The notes: generated by a model from the letters alone, not told the origin. Counted from the stretch's first letter, positions 1 to 9,691 are shown. The stretch is DNA of 64,000 bases from Robiginitomaculum sp. (GCA_002733605.1 NVWK01000004.1:186001-250000), one strand, 5' to 3'. Made by a program: numbers and translations.

Positions 1-1355
1 GGCTTCTCATCGGCGCGCTGCAATTTGGGCATTTACCCGGCATCTTCATACCTGCAGGCCCGATGCCGTCCGGCCTACCAAACAAGGAAAAAGCCCGCAT
101 AAGACAATTGTTTGCCGAAGGTAAAGTTGACCGCGCGGCGCTTTTAAAGGCTGAGAGCGAGAGCTATCACAGTCCGGGCACCTGCACATTTTACGGTACC
201 GCCAATTCCAACCAAATGTTGATGGAAGTTATGGGTCTACATTTACCCGGGGCAGCCTTTGTCAATCCCGGCACGCCTTTGCGCCAAGCCCTGACCGCTG
301 GCGCCACCAGACGCGCCACTGAAATTACCGCCGAGAAAGAGGCCTATACGCCTATCGGAGAAGTGATTGGCGTCAATGCGATTGTCAATGCGATTGTCGG
401 CCTAATGGCGACAGGAGGGTCGACCAATTTGACCCTGCACATTCCTGCGATTGCCAAAGCGGCTGGCATTGATGTGCGCTGGGATGATTTTTCGGCCCTG
501 TCTACAGTCACGCCGCTCCTCACCCGTATCTATCCGAACGGGCAAGCGGATGTGAACCATTTCCACGCGGCCGGCGGTATGGGATTTTTGATCTCGGAAT
601 TGCTCAATGCGGGTCTGATGCATGATGACGTGAAAACCGTTGCCGGACACGGCCTGTCCCATTACGCCCAAGAACCCGGGCTGGACGATAATAAACTGGT
701 CTGGCGCGACGCGCCGACACAAAGTGGTAATCTTGATATTTTGCGCCCAGCCTCCGACCCATTTAGCGAGGAAGGCGGGCTGCGGGTTTTGGACGGCATG
801 TTGGGACGTGGCGTCATTAAAATCTCGGCTGTAAAAAAAGAGCACCGGTTGGTGAGCGCACCGGCAATAGTGTTCGAGGATCAAAACGATCTGCTGACAG
901 CGTTTGAAGCGGGCGAGCTTAACAAGGATTTCATTGCGGTGGTGCGGTTTCAAGGCCCGTCCGCCAACGGCATGCCGGAGCTTCACAAGCTAACCCCGTC
1001 GCTTGGGGTTTTACAAGACAGGGGCTTCAAGGTGGCCTTGGTGACGGACGGACGCATGTCCGGGGCGTCTGGGAATATACCGGCGGCCATTCATGTGGGG
1101 CCGGAAGCTGCGAAAGGCGGGCCCCTCGCCCGCGTGCGCAACGGGGATGTGATTACACTGGACGCGGAAGCTGGCGTTCTCAGTATTGCGGTAGATGAGG
1201 CGGAATTTTTTGCCCGCCCTCTGATTCCGTTTTTGAAAAATGCACCGCAAGCCGGGTTTGGACGCAATCTGTTTTCGACACTACGGCACAATTGCTCGTC
1301 TGCGGAGAGCGGCGCCACAAGTTTTGGTCTACATATAGATGGGGAGATAAAATGA
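1..1355 (+). CDS. edd: Phosphogluconate dehydratase Edd (5' end cut by window)
   Basis: This enzyme dehydrates 6-phosphogluconate to 2-keto-3-deoxy-6-phosphogluconate, the first committed step of the Entner-Doudoroff pathway in the cytoplasm. The reading frame is already open at base 3 and encodes [17 protein letters not shown], an IlvD/Edd family signature. Further family blocks are [21 protein letters not shown] and the C-terminal [11 protein letters not shown]. The in-frame ATG at 63 is therefore internal and the true start lies upstream of the window. The roughly 450 visible residues are about three quarters of a normal Edd. The stop codon overlaps the glk start (ATGA at 1352-1355), so the two are translationally coupled. 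Confidence 0.95.
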   Translation, partial: LLIGALQFGHLPGIFIPAGPMPSGLPNKEKARIRQLFAEGKVDRAALLKAESESYHSPGTCTFYGTANSNQMLMEVMGLHLPGAAFVNPGTPLRQALTAGATRRATEITAEKEAYTPIGEVIGVNAIVNAIVGLMATGGSTNLTLHIPAIAKAAGIDVRWDDFSALSTVTPLLTRIYPNGQADVNHFHAAGGMGFLISELLNAGLMHDDVKTVAGHGLSHYAQEPGLDDNKLVWRDAPTQSGNLDILRPASDPFSEEGGLRVLDGMLGRGVIKISAVKKEHRLVSAPAIVFEDQNDLLTAFEAGELNKDFIAVVRFQGPSANGMPELHKLTPSLGVLQDRGFKVALVTDGRMSGASGNIPAAIHVGPEAAKGGPLARVRNGDVITLDAEAGVLSIAVDEAEFFARPLIPFLKNAPQAGFGRNLFSTLRHNCSSAESGATSFGLHIDGEIK

Positions 1356-2353
1356 CACCAGTTCAGGGGAATACGGAGAACTTAATATTGGTCGGGGATG
1401 TTGGCGGCACGAATGTACGCCTCGGACTGGCAGACCGTAGCGCCAGCGGGAAAATTACGATTGAAAAATTTGCCAATGTGCCCGGCGATTCCGTTCCCGA
1501 TCTGGACACAGCGATTGCGGGCTATCTTAAGGCTGTCAATGTCACCCCGAAAAATGTGGCGCTGGCACTGGCAGGGCCGATTAAAAACAATACGGTTGTT
1601 CTGACCAATCGCCCGTGGACGGTGTCCGGCCCGGATTTGGCTGCAAAAATCGGCGCGGAAACGATTAAACTTTACAATGATTTCGAAGCCATGGCCCGCT
1701 CGATCCCCGAGTTGGAAGTTGATGATTTCGATGTGTTGAACTCCGGTAAAGTTGTTGAAAATACGCCGATACTGGTTGCCGGCCCCGGTACGGGTTTCGG
1801 CATGGCGTTCCTTGTGCCCGTCCCCGGTCAAATGTATCGTCATTGGAAAGTGATCGCCAGTGAAGGTGGCCATGTCGCATTTACACCCCAAAACCAGATA
1901 GAGTGCGAAATTTTGCATATTCTACAACAAGATCATGAATTTGTTTCTCTAGAGCTTGTGTGTTCCGGCAAGGGTCTTGACGAGCTTCATAAGGCTGTTT
2001 GCAAACGGCAAGGCCAAACCTATAACCGTATGGAACCGGGCGCTATTCACGAGGCGGCATCGGCAGGCGATCCTGTCTGTTTGGAGGTATGCGAAGTTCG
2101 GGCGGCGGCCATTATGTGCTCTATTGGCGATATGGCTTTGACCGGCGGTACACGCAGTGGTGTCATTCTGGCCGGCGGAGTCACATCACGCTTGATGGAG
2201 TTCATTAATACCCCTAAGGCTATGAAACGTTATTTTAATCGCGGGCTGCGTAGTCCCTATATGGAATCTATACCTATGCGGCATTTGCACAAACCTTCAG
2301 CCGCACTTTACGGGGCGGCAGCGTTGTTCCTGGACGAAATTTATGACTATTGA
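1352..2353 (+). CDS. glk: Glucokinase
   Basis: This enzyme phosphorylates glucose with ATP to glucose-6-phosphate, feeding the Entner-Doudoroff route. The start is the ATG at 1352, which overlaps the edd stop. The same frame is open further upstream, but that part reads through edd and is not needed. The product is 333 residues, normal for the bacterial Glk family. Visible motifs are the phosphate loop [15 protein letters not shown] near the N-terminus, LALAGPI, the [11 protein letters not shown] block and EGGHVAFTP, which carries glucose-binding residues. It sits between edd and eda in an overlapping operon and overlaps eda by 11 bases. Confidence 0.95.
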   Translation: MTPVQGNTENLILVGDVGGTNVRLGLADRSASGKITIEKFANVPGDSVPDLDTAIAGYLKAVNVTPKNVALALAGPIKNNTVVLTNRPWTVSGPDLAAKIGAETIKLYNDFEAMARSIPELEVDDFDVLNSGKVVENTPILVAGPGTGFGMAFLVPVPGQMYRHWKVIASEGGHVAFTPQNQIECEILHILQQDHEFVSLELVCSGKGLDELHKAVCKRQGQTYNRMEPGAIHEAASAGDPVCLEVCEVRAAAIMCSIGDMALTGGTRSGVILAGGVTSRLMEFINTPKAMKRYFNRGLRSPYMESIPMRHLHKPSAALYGAAALFLDEIYDY

Positions 2354-2984
2354 TGCACACCCTATTTTTGCGGCCCTGAAAGCCTGCCCCATCGTTCCGG
2401 TTTTGACGCTTTATGACGAAAACCACGCAGCCTCTCTGGCGGCGGCGCTTTGGGACGCAGGCATTACCACTGCCGAAATTACCTTACGTACACCTCAAGC
2501 CCTTCCGTCCATCGGAGCCATGAAAGCGGCTGCTCCCGAACTTTGTGTCGGAGCGGGTACGATTTTATCTGTTGATGATTTAAACGCGGCCCTTGAAGCG
2601 GGCAGTGATTTTATCGTCACGCCAGCTGTCAGCTCAAAACTGTTACCAGCGCTTAAAGCCGTGTCGGTTCCGGTGTTTCCGGGTGTCGCCACCCCCAGTG
2701 AAGCGCTTGAGCTTTATGATCACGGGTTTGAATGTGTGAAATTTTTCCCCGCCGAAAGCAATGGCGGCGTTCCGGCTTTGAAATCCATGGCCAGCCCCTT
2801 GCCGAAAATCAAATTCATGCCTACAGGCGGCATTAATGGTGACAGCGCCCCGCACTATCTGGCCCTACCAAATGTGATTGCCGTTGGCGGCTCGTGGATG
2901 GTGGATCAGCAAGCGGTCAACGCCCAAAACTGGGCCAGCGTCAAGGCCACGGCCTTGCGGGCCCGCGAAAGTTTGCAGCCTTAA
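2343..2984 (+). CDS. eda: KDPG aldolase (2-dehydro-3-deoxyphosphogluconate aldolase)
   Basis: This aldolase cleaves 2-keto-3-deoxy-6-phosphogluconate to pyruvate and glyceraldehyde-3-phosphate, completing the Entner-Doudoroff pathway. The 213-residue length matches the family. The catalytic residues fall at the same numbers as in the E. coli enzyme: Glu45 and Arg49 in AEITLRT, and the Schiff-base Lys133 in CVKFFPAE. The GAGT and PTGGI phosphate-binding blocks are also present. It overlaps the end of glk by 11 bases and is the last gene of the edd-glk-eda unit. About 200 non-coding bases follow before gap. Confidence 0.96.
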   Translation: MTIDAHPIFAALKACPIVPVLTLYDENHAASLAAALWDAGITTAEITLRTPQALPSIGAMKAAAPELCVGAGTILSVDDLNAALEAGSDFIVTPAVSSKLLPALKAVSVPVFPGVATPSEALELYDHGFECVKFFPAESNGGVPALKSMASPLPKIKFMPTGGINGDSAPHYLALPNVIAVGGSWMVDQQAVNAQNWASVKATALRARESLQP

Positions 2985-3029
2985 ACCGCGCCCGAATACG
3001 TTACATAGACTGCATGTAATTTTGCTAAT

Positions 3030-3043
3030 TGACACCGGTGTCA
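3030..3043. promoter_or_regulatory. CG-centred palindromic operator 1 upstream of gap
   Basis: TGACACCGGTGTCA is a perfect 14-base palindrome with a central CG, the form typical of LacI-family operators. It lies inside a 23-base block, starting TTGCTAATTGACA at 3022, that recurs at 3093. A TTGACA hexamer (3029-3034) overlaps it, with TATTGC 17 bases downstream, so it may cover a weak promoter. The regulator is not encoded in this window. Confidence 0.65.
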
Positions 3044-3099
3044 TCACGGGCTATTGCATCAAGAATGAACGCAATGTGGAGAGATCATCGCCTTGCTAA

Positions 3100-3128
3100 T
3101 TGACAACGCTGTCATGTTCACGTATTTT
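3100..3128 (+). promoter_or_regulatory. Predicted sigma-70-type promoter of gap
   Basis: A perfect -35 box TTGACA (3100-3105) is followed by a 17-base spacer and the -10 box TATTTT (3123-3128). It lies 60 bases upstream of the chosen gap start. The -35 box is buried in the second palindrome, which would fit repression by a LacI-type protein. Confidence 0.6.
3101..3114. promoter_or_regulatory. CG-centred operator 2 overlapping the gap promoter
   Basis: TGACAACGCTGTCA is an imperfect copy of the palindrome at 3030 and lies in the second copy of the TTGCTAATTGACA block (3093-3115). It overlaps the -35 box of the best candidate gap promoter. The two blocks are 71 bases apart, close to seven helical turns, so two bound dimers could interact by looping. 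That last point is inference. Confidence 0.62.
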
Positions 3129-3187
3129 GAAAATGTTAGCCCTAACAAAACTTGGCGCACACACTATTTAGAATTTTGGAGACTTTT

Positions 3188-4195
3188 GTGACCTTAAATA
3201 TTGCAATCAACGGATTTGGCCGGATTGGCCGCATGATATTTCGCGCGCTCGCGGATAGCCAGCATACGGACATGAAAATCGTTGCCATTAATGATCTGGC
3301 AGATGATGCAACTTTGGCACATTTGCTGAAATATGACAGCATACATGGGCGTTTTAATGCGGATGTTTCGACCAAAGACGGCGTTATGCTGGTTAACGGC
3401 GAACGGGTGCATATGTCGGCGGAACGCGATCCGGCTGATCTGCCATGGGCCGAGCTTGATATTGATATTGTTATGGAATGTACCGGATTTTTCCGCTCGA
3501 CCGAGACGGCGGGTAAACATTTACAGGCTGGTGCCAAACGAGTGCTGATCTCTGCGCCTGCACAAGGGGATATTCCGACCATTGTTTACGGCATTAATCA
3601 CGACACGCTGACAGTAGATGACCATATTGTTTCCAATGCCTCTTGTACGACCAATGCCTTGGCGCCACTGGCCTATATCCTGCACAAAGCTTACGGGCTG
3701 AAGCGCGGTATGATGACCACCATCCATGCCTATACCGGCGACCAGCCAACCCATGACAGTGTGCACAAAGATTTGTATCGGGGCCGCGCGGCTGCGCTCT
3801 CCATGATCCCGACCACGACCGGGGCAGCGAAAGCAATTGGTAAAGTGTTGCCGGAGCTGAACGGTTTACTCGACGGTGTCTCTATTCGGGTGCCAACCGC
3901 AAATGTATCTGCGGTGGATTTGACGATCGAGACGGAGAGACCGGCGACTGAGGATGAAATTCGCGATCTGTTCAAAACGGCGGCCAACGGGTCTTTGAAA
4001 GGCATCCTCGCCTATACGGACGAGAAGCTTGTCTCGTCCGACTTCAATCATGACCCGCATTCGACGACGTTCTTGGGTGACCAGATTTATGTTAATGACG
4101 GCACAATGATCCGTGTTATGTCTTGGTATGATAATGAATGGGGCTTTTCCAATCGCATGCTGGATACAGCTCGCGAAATCGGGAAATTTTTGTAA
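3188..4195 (+). CDS. gap: Glyceraldehyde-3-phosphate dehydrogenase
   Basis: This cytoplasmic enzyme oxidises and phosphorylates glyceraldehyde-3-phosphate with NAD(P)+ to 1,3-bisphosphoglycerate. It takes the triose made by Eda into lower glycolysis. I chose the GTG at 3188 because GGAG (3178-3181) is well placed before it and because it gives the canonical N-terminus ending in NIAINGFGRIGR. The alternative ATG at 3152 would add 12 residues with no family similarity. The product is 335 residues, the usual length. The catalytic cysteine lies in SNASCTTN, and WYDNEWGFSNRM closes the domain. Two CG-centred palindromes sit at its promoter. Confidence 0.96.
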   Translation: MTLNIAINGFGRIGRMIFRALADSQHTDMKIVAINDLADDATLAHLLKYDSIHGRFNADVSTKDGVMLVNGERVHMSAERDPADLPWAELDIDIVMECTGFFRSTETAGKHLQAGAKRVLISAPAQGDIPTIVYGINHDTLTVDDHIVSNASCTTNALAPLAYILHKAYGLKRGMMTTIHAYTGDQPTHDSVHKDLYRGRAAALSMIPTTTGAAKAIGKVLPELNGLLDGVSIRVPTANVSAVDLTIETERPATEDEIRDLFKTAANGSLKGILAYTDEKLVSSDFNHDPHSTTFLGDQIYVNDGTMIRVMSWYDNEWGFSNRMLDTAREIGKFL

Positions 4196-4204
4196 CGGAT
4201 TTCT

Positions 4205-7051
4205 ATGACCTATCGCCGCAGCAACACCAAAGATTTACTGACAAAATTGCAGGCACGCCTCGCCCAACACGAGGCCAGCCTGTCTAGCGACCCACAGGCC
4301 AATCCTGTTAAATTATTGGCCTATGATATTTCCAAAGATGTAGAAAACCGCGAGATTGCGTTTCGCGACGTTGAGGCTCTGGTTAAATCCATATCCGATA
4401 AAGCATTGATTGACCGGGCGCGACGTTTGCGCGCGCGCGCCGGTGTTAAAGACGTCAAGGCGCTCGACCGCACGATCGGCAAGCTCGCTACAGATAAAAC
4501 CAAACTGGGTTTTTCTGCGTTTAAAAAATGGGTGGAAGAGACAGGTCAGGGCATTGTGTTTACAGCCCATCCTACATTCTCCCTGCCGCGTAATATTCGT
4601 GATTGTCTGGGGGAAATTGCCTCCAGCCCTGACGGGGAATATGGCAAACTGACCAAGCAGTTAAAGACCATGCGCTATCTGTCCGGTCGCGGGCCGACTT
4701 TGCAAGAAGAGCATTATGATACCCAAGCCACGATTGCGCGTATTCAACATGCGCTTGACGGCATTAACGCCAAAATACTGGATGTGGCCCGCAAGGCCTT
4801 CCCTCAAGACTGGACCCGTATCACCCCTGCACTGGTGAGTGTATATAGCTGGGTTGGATATGATATTGACGGGCGCACGGATATTAGCTGGGGGGATGCC
4901 CTGCGGTTACGCTTGCAGGAAAAAGCGGCCCAAGTTCAACGCTATTGCGAGCGCGCAAAAGCCATTGAAGCCAAAGCCAAAACCGGCATGGACGGGTCTG
5001 CGAAATCCGCACTGGGCACTCTGATCAAAAAACTGGAAGCGGCCCACGAAAGTGCCGAGCGGGATCTGGAGCTGTTTAATGAAGATTTGACCGATACGGA
5101 TAATCTGGTGGCGGCGGCCAATAATCTCACCCGCACATCGACCCGCCGGCTTTTGAATTTACAATCCCTGTATCCGCTGATCAAAAAAGTGATCAAGGGC
5201 ACGGAGAAACCTGCCCTTATCAAAGATATGATCTGTCTGCGCGCACAAATGCATGCGTTCGGTCTGGGCACATCGCGCATTCATTTTCGCATCAATACCC
5301 GCCATGTCACCAGCGCCCTGAAATCGGTTTTTGGCATTGACGAGGGCGGGACAACCGACAACCGCACCTTGTTACTGCGCGCCTCGAAGCTGACCAAAAA
5401 CGTCAAACCACAAAAGGTCAATTTCGCCTCATTAGCGCTTGAGAAAAGCACGGCCCATCGCCAGCTTATCCTGACCGCGCAAATTCATAAATATATTGAT
5501 GACGAGACCCCGATCCGTTTGCTAATCGCTGAATGCGAAGACAGTTTGACGCCGCTGGGCATGTTGTATCTGGCGCGGCTATACGGGTTGGAAGAACATC
5601 TGGATATTTCTCCACTGTTCGAGACCGCAGACGCTCTGAATAATGGCGGCCGGATTATTGGTAAAATGCTGGCCAATCCGGTCTACCGCGCCTATGTGGA
5701 AAAACGCGGTGTATTTGCCATCCAGACCGGGTTTTCGGATGCAGGCCGGTTTATGGGCCAGATTCCAGCCACGCTGGCCATCGAGCGCTTGCAATCACAT
5801 TTCGCCGCCGAGATGGCGAAATACGATATTAAAAACGTCACGGCGATTGTGTTTAACACCCACGGGGAAAGCCTGGGGCGTGGCTCACATCCGGGCACAC
5901 TTAAAGAGCGCGTTGATTATGTCATGAGCCCTTGGGCCATGCGCCAGTTTGAAAATAACAATCTGCCCCTGTGCCACGAAACCAGTTTTCAGGGCGGGGA
6001 CGGTTTTTTATGGTTCCAGACCGAGGCCCTGACCCGCTCCAGCATTACCTCGCTGATCGCGGCGCGGTATGCAGACCGCTCGGACGCAGAAGATGATGTG
6101 TTTTATACGGATCGGGATTTTTCATGGGATGTGTTTCGCACCATGTCGTCCGAGCAAGATGCGCTCTACCGTGATTCTAATTATGTGACCTTGCTTGGCG
6201 GGTTCGGACAAAACATGTTGATCCCGACCGGATCACGGGCTTCGAAACGCACCAAGGCGGGCGCGGATATGTTTAACCCGCGGCAATTGCGGGCCATTCC
6301 CCACAATGCGATTTTGCAACAATTCGGCACTCTCGCCAATGTGTTTTACGGGGTCGGGCGGGCGGCCGCTATCGACCCGGAAAAGTTCATCACCCATTTC
6401 CAGGCCTCTAAACGGGCGCAAAGTATTTTTGCGTTAGTGATCTTGTCCATGCAACGCTCCAATCTGTCGATTCTGACCGGATATGGGCGTTTATTTGATC
6501 CGGGGTTCTGGATCAGCAGGGCTATGTCGGACAATGAGCCGCTTTTGGCAGAGCGGTGTCTGGTTATTGCCAACACTCTGACGGCTCTGGATTGGCGGGC
6601 GCGGATTATGGATTTATCCAACACGCTGCGGATGGATATTTTCAATTCGGTTAAATATTTCAAAGCCAGTGATAATTCCATTGCATTTGAAGACAATGAT
6701 ACCCTGCAAATCCTGCACGCTCTGCGGCTCGCTGTGATTATGAAAATGCTGATTATTGCGGCTGATCTTCCGACCCACGGCGAAGAAGGGACATCGCGGT
6801 TAAATGTTTTACAAAAACTGCAAACCTTTCAAATCGACAGCATTCTGGCAGATTTAAAAGTGCGCTATCCTGCCTCGAGCGAAGCTCTGGCCTGGACGGA
6901 AAAGTTACAGGTTAAAACCAATGAACCTGTCACCCCTCCTGGTGGGTTTCCCCATATTTCCCAAACCATTATCAAGCCGCTTGAACGGGCTTCGCAGCTC
7001 GTACATCAGATTACAATTGCCATCACCCATCATTACGATGCGTTTGGATAG
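4205..7051 (+). CDS. Divergent phosphoenolpyruvate carboxylase-like protein
   Basis: The 948-residue protein aligns by motif with PEP carboxylase, which carboxylates PEP to oxaloacetate. Conserved pieces are FTAHPTF (the catalytic His138 block in E. coli), WVGYDIDGR (compare GGDRDGN), PLFET (metal-binding Glu506), GFSD (metal-binding Asp543), a THGESLGRG block (His579 and Arg587) and LRAIP (Arg699). By motif alignment some normally invariant residues differ: Lys546 reads Arg, Arg581 reads Glu, and Arg713 is not found. It starts 9 bases after gap and is probably co-transcribed with it. The fold assignment is firm. Whether it is an active anaplerotic carboxylase is uncertain. Confidence 0.75.
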   Translation: MTYRRSNTKDLLTKLQARLAQHEASLSSDPQANPVKLLAYDISKDVENREIAFRDVEALVKSISDKALIDRARRLRARAGVKDVKALDRTIGKLATDKTKLGFSAFKKWVEETGQGIVFTAHPTFSLPRNIRDCLGEIASSPDGEYGKLTKQLKTMRYLSGRGPTLQEEHYDTQATIARIQHALDGINAKILDVARKAFPQDWTRITPALVSVYSWVGYDIDGRTDISWGDALRLRLQEKAAQVQRYCERAKAIEAKAKTGMDGSAKSALGTLIKKLEAAHESAERDLELFNEDLTDTDNLVAAANNLTRTSTRRLLNLQSLYPLIKKVIKGTEKPALIKDMICLRAQMHAFGLGTSRIHFRINTRHVTSALKSVFGIDEGGTTDNRTLLLRASKLTKNVKPQKVNFASLALEKSTAHRQLILTAQIHKYIDDETPIRLLIAECEDSLTPLGMLYLARLYGLEEHLDISPLFETADALNNGGRIIGKMLANPVYRAYVEKRGVFAIQTGFSDAGRFMGQIPATLAIERLQSHFAAEMAKYDIKNVTAIVFNTHGESLGRGSHPGTLKERVDYVMSPWAMRQFENNNLPLCHETSFQGGDGFLWFQTEALTRSSITSLIAARYADRSDAEDDVFYTDRDFSWDVFRTMSSEQDALYRDSNYVTLLGGFGQNMLIPTGSRASKRTKAGADMFNPRQLRAIPHNAILQQFGTLANVFYGVGRAAAIDPEKFITHFQASKRAQSIFALVILSMQRSNLSILTGYGRLFDPGFWISRAMSDNEPLLAERCLVIANTLTALDWRARIMDLSNTLRMDIFNSVKYFKASDNSIAFEDNDTLQILHALRLAVIMKMLIIAADLPTHGEEGTSRLNVLQKLQTFQIDSILADLKVRYPASSEALAWTEKLQVKTNEPVTPPGGFPHISQTIIKPLERASQLVHQITIAITHHYDAFG

Positions 7052-7140
7052 ACGCTTAAATGAATTTTCGCGCTTGCGAAAATATACTGGAGACTAGAAA
7101 TGCCATAAGGCAAAAAATGGGGAACTGTAGGGGAAGTATT

Positions 7141-8439
7141 ATGAAAAAACTGATTACATTGGCTGTGCTCGGCGCAGCGATGCAGCTAGGCGGTTGCGCG
7201 AATCAATATGGGGCAAGCAACGTATCCACGGCAAACCAGAAAGAGCACAATATCGCGGACAAGGCGATTATGGATACCTCCATCGGCGGCATGGTGGATG
7301 AAGGTGCGCTGGCGGGTGCTGTCGCGCTGGTCTATCAAGACGGCAAAGAGGTGTATTACGGGGCGTTTGGCATGGCCAACCGCGAGACCGGCGAGACCAT
7401 GAAACGCGATACACTGGTTCAGCTTTTCTCTATGAGCAAGCCGATTACCGGCGTTGCCATCATGCAGCAATACGAGCAAGGCAAGTTTAAGTTTGATGAT
7501 CCGATTGCGATGCACGCTCCCGAGTTTGCCAATTTAAAAGTGTTTGCCGGCCTAGACGACGACGGCGAGATAATTTTGGTCGAGCCAAACCGCCCCCCGA
7601 CCGTTGCTGATTTCCTGCGTCATACGGCAGGCCTGCAATCGGGCGGCGACGATACACCTGTTGGGAAAATATTCGCAGAACTTGATCCCCCAAACTGGGA
7701 CAATACTCTGAGCGAATTTGCCGAAAAACTTGGCCAAGTGCCGCTTCTCTATCATCCGGGTGATCGCTGGCTCTATAGTCCGGCTGCCGATGTGCAAGCC
7801 TTTTTGGTCGAGCGGTTTTCCGGCGTGCCTTATGATAAATATGTGCAAGACAACATCCTGACCCCGCTGGGCATGGACGAGACCAGCTATTTTGTACCCG
7901 AAGATAAACGCCACCGCATGGCCATGCGCTACCGCGTTTCGGATGCACATACGTCCGCTGCCGTTGGCCAAGAAGAAGCCGACAGCATCAACACCAAGCA
8001 TTGGGCGATGAACCCGGGCGGGTTTGGCTATGTCTCCAAGGTGGACGACTATATGAATTTTGCCCGTATGTTGCTGAACGAGGGTGAATTTAATGGTCAC
8101 CGGATTTTAAAGCCGGAAACCATTCGCCTGATGGCTACAGATCATTTGCCGGACACGGTCGGGGATCGTTCCTGGTTACCCAGTAAAGGTCAAGTTGGCT
8201 TTGGCGTCGATTTTGCCGTGCGCATTGCGCCGCCTGCGAGCGTAGGCGAAGATTATGGTGTGGTCGGAGAGTTTTTCTGGGATGGCTATGCCAGCACCTT
8301 GTTCTGGGTTGATCCCAAGTCAAATCTGGCCGCTGTGATTCTTGTGCAGTCGATCCCGATCCATACGGTTAAAGTGCATAAGCGCTTCCGTAATGCAGTC
8401 TACGGCGTACCGGAACGCGATGCCTTTATTGAAGATTAG
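7141..8439 (+). CDS. Serine-hydrolase lipoprotein of the beta-lactamase/class C-like family
   Basis: The family (COG1680) covers esterases, D-aminopeptidase-like and beta-lactamase-like enzymes, so the substrate is unknown. The start at 7141 gives a lipoprotein signal peptide with lipobox LGGC and Cys19 as the lipidation site. GGGGAAG lies just upstream. An upstream ATG at 7060 lacks this logic. The nucleophile motif SMSK spans residues 97-100, YSPAAD resembles the second motif (YxN/YSN), and WDGYAST near the C-terminus replaces the HxG/KTG motif. It follows the PEPC-like gene by 89 bases and ends at a strong terminator. Confidence 0.85.
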   Translation: MKKLITLAVLGAAMQLGGCANQYGASNVSTANQKEHNIADKAIMDTSIGGMVDEGALAGAVALVYQDGKEVYYGAFGMANRETGETMKRDTLVQLFSMSKPITGVAIMQQYEQGKFKFDDPIAMHAPEFANLKVFAGLDDDGEIILVEPNRPPTVADFLRHTAGLQSGGDDTPVGKIFAELDPPNWDNTLSEFAEKLGQVPLLYHPGDRWLYSPAADVQAFLVERFSGVPYDKYVQDNILTPLGMDETSYFVPEDKRHRMAMRYRVSDAHTSAAVGQEEADSINTKHWAMNPGGFGYVSKVDDYMNFARMLLNEGEFNGHRILKPETIRLMATDHLPDTVGDRSWLPSKGQVGFGVDFAVRIAPPASVGEDYGVVGEFFWDGYASTLFWVDPKSNLAAVILVQSIPIHTVKVHKRFRNAVYGVPERDAFIED

Positions 8440-8454
8440 ACTGTATTGAAGATT

Positions 8455-8502
8455 ATGACCCTTATGTAGTCTGTGTAGACCGCATAAGGGTCATTGTTTT
8501 TC
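8455..8502 (+). terminator. Rho-independent terminator after the serine hydrolase gene
   Basis: A perfect 12-base stem pairs ATGACCCTTATG (8455-8466) with CATAAGGGTCAT (8483-8494). A small GTCT/AGAC stem lies inside the loop, and TGTTTTT follows. It should end transcripts from the gap side. Confidence 0.9.
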
Positions 8503-8781
8503 AGCATTGTTTTTCTGGCATTCTTTTTGTGTTATGGTTTTCTGGCACTGGAGCGAGATTTCCGCTCATTATATTTACTGTATATTTTTCTCATATTTTC
8601 TGGGCAGCGATGCTCGGCATGTCGTGACGTTCGCGAGATGATGTGTTTTCACACTTGATATCGCGCACACAGTTTGATACGGAATATACAAATAATGAAT
8701 ATACTGTATAAGTATACAATTTTCCATTGATCCTGAATGTATGTTCTAGCCCACTGGAATATGGAGTTAGGGGATTAACTC
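8503..8781. other. Non-coding leader of the orphan TetR gene
   Basis: This stretch holds no convincing gene. Just after the terminator it is T-rich with short loose repeats of the form GCATTGTTTTTCTGG. The last 100 bases are AT-rich and contain the inverted repeat at 8700-8716, so the promoter of the TetR-type gene at 8782 probably lies here. Confidence 0.5.
8700..8716. promoter_or_regulatory. Candidate autoregulatory operator for the adjacent TetR protein
   Basis: TATACT and AGTATA form a 6-base inverted repeat around a 5-base centre, about 65 bases upstream of the TetR gene start. Position and size fit a TetR-type operator. The assignment to this protein is inference. Confidence 0.4.
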
Positions 8782-9438
8782 ATGATTGGCGAACCGTTGA
8801 ATACACCTGTGAAAGCGCCTGCGCCGATTCCACAATCCTATGTGAGGGATAATAGTATTTCTTTGAGCGCTCCGCCGAAAATTGTCGTAAAAATACTCAT
8901 GGGGACGCTGCAAGCCTGTAGCAGACAAAATGCGAAACGGTTGACGATGAGCGATATTTGCCTTGTTTCTGGTGTATCCAGGGGCACGCTCTATAAATAT
9001 TTTAAAACCAAAGACAACGTGCTCGCAGCTCTGACCGAATATTTGACCTTGCAATTTGAAACAGGAATCCATGCTGCGGCGGATTCGCAAACGGATCCCT
9101 TGGAAAAGTTCAGAGCTGTGTTGGCTTGGCATGATCATTTCAGCTCTCTAGAAGCCCCGGACCGGCTTGTTTTTTCCGAACCAGAGTTTTCATTCGGGTT
9201 TTTGAGGGATAATTTTCATCGCCACACCCAAGCCATGCAGGATGCCTTAAGCCCAAGCTTTGATCATTTCGATTCCTTGCGTGGGCAAAAAATTGACCGC
9301 GCCTTCTTTTCCGAACTTATTATTAGAATACAACAAAGCCGGCTCCTGCTACCGGCATTCGGAGATTGGCGGCAATCCTATGCACAAACAATTGCCAACC
9401 TTGAAGGCATGCTGTGTTGCAACTGCGAATCCGTGTAA
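8782..9438 (+). CDS. TetR/AcrR-family transcriptional regulator
   Basis: This is a DNA-binding repressor-type protein of 218 residues. The helix-turn-helix lies around residues 53-85, in MSDICLVSGVSRGTLYKYF, where GVSRGTLYKYF is the typical recognition-helix pattern. The C-terminal half is the variable ligand and dimer domain with no recognisable ligand signature. An N-terminal extension of about 30 residues, rich in Pro and Ser, precedes the domain. No efflux pump or enzyme gene adjoins it, so its target is unknown. It probably regulates itself through the inverted repeat upstream. Confidence 0.85.
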   Translation: MIGEPLNTPVKAPAPIPQSYVRDNSISLSAPPKIVVKILMGTLQACSRQNAKRLTMSDICLVSGVSRGTLYKYFKTKDNVLAALTEYLTLQFETGIHAAADSQTDPLEKFRAVLAWHDHFSSLEAPDRLVFSEPEFSFGFLRDNFHRHTQAMQDALSPSFDHFDSLRGQKIDRAFFSELIIRIQQSRLLLPAFGDWRQSYAQTIANLEGMLCCNCESV

Positions 9439-9691
9439 CACAAGTAAGGCTTTGATTCAGCCCTCCCCAAAGCCCTTATTCGACATCTGGCACTGGAGAA
9501 TAATTTTTGCATGCTAAAAAATTCAACGTTTGTAGAGGGTTTATCTTTTACTTTCAGTAAGATAGCCCGCGCTACAAAAATAATACAAATTTTCTGTTTT
9601 TGTATAGACAAATACCATCAATATTGTATATCACATGCACGTCAGGTACATAAACAGTACTATTACCGTAGACGAATACATGAGAACAAAC

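Noticed and set aside
1382-1918. Long minus-strand open frame within glk
   Set aside because: It is an antisense shadow of a well-supported gene with no family similarity or start signal.
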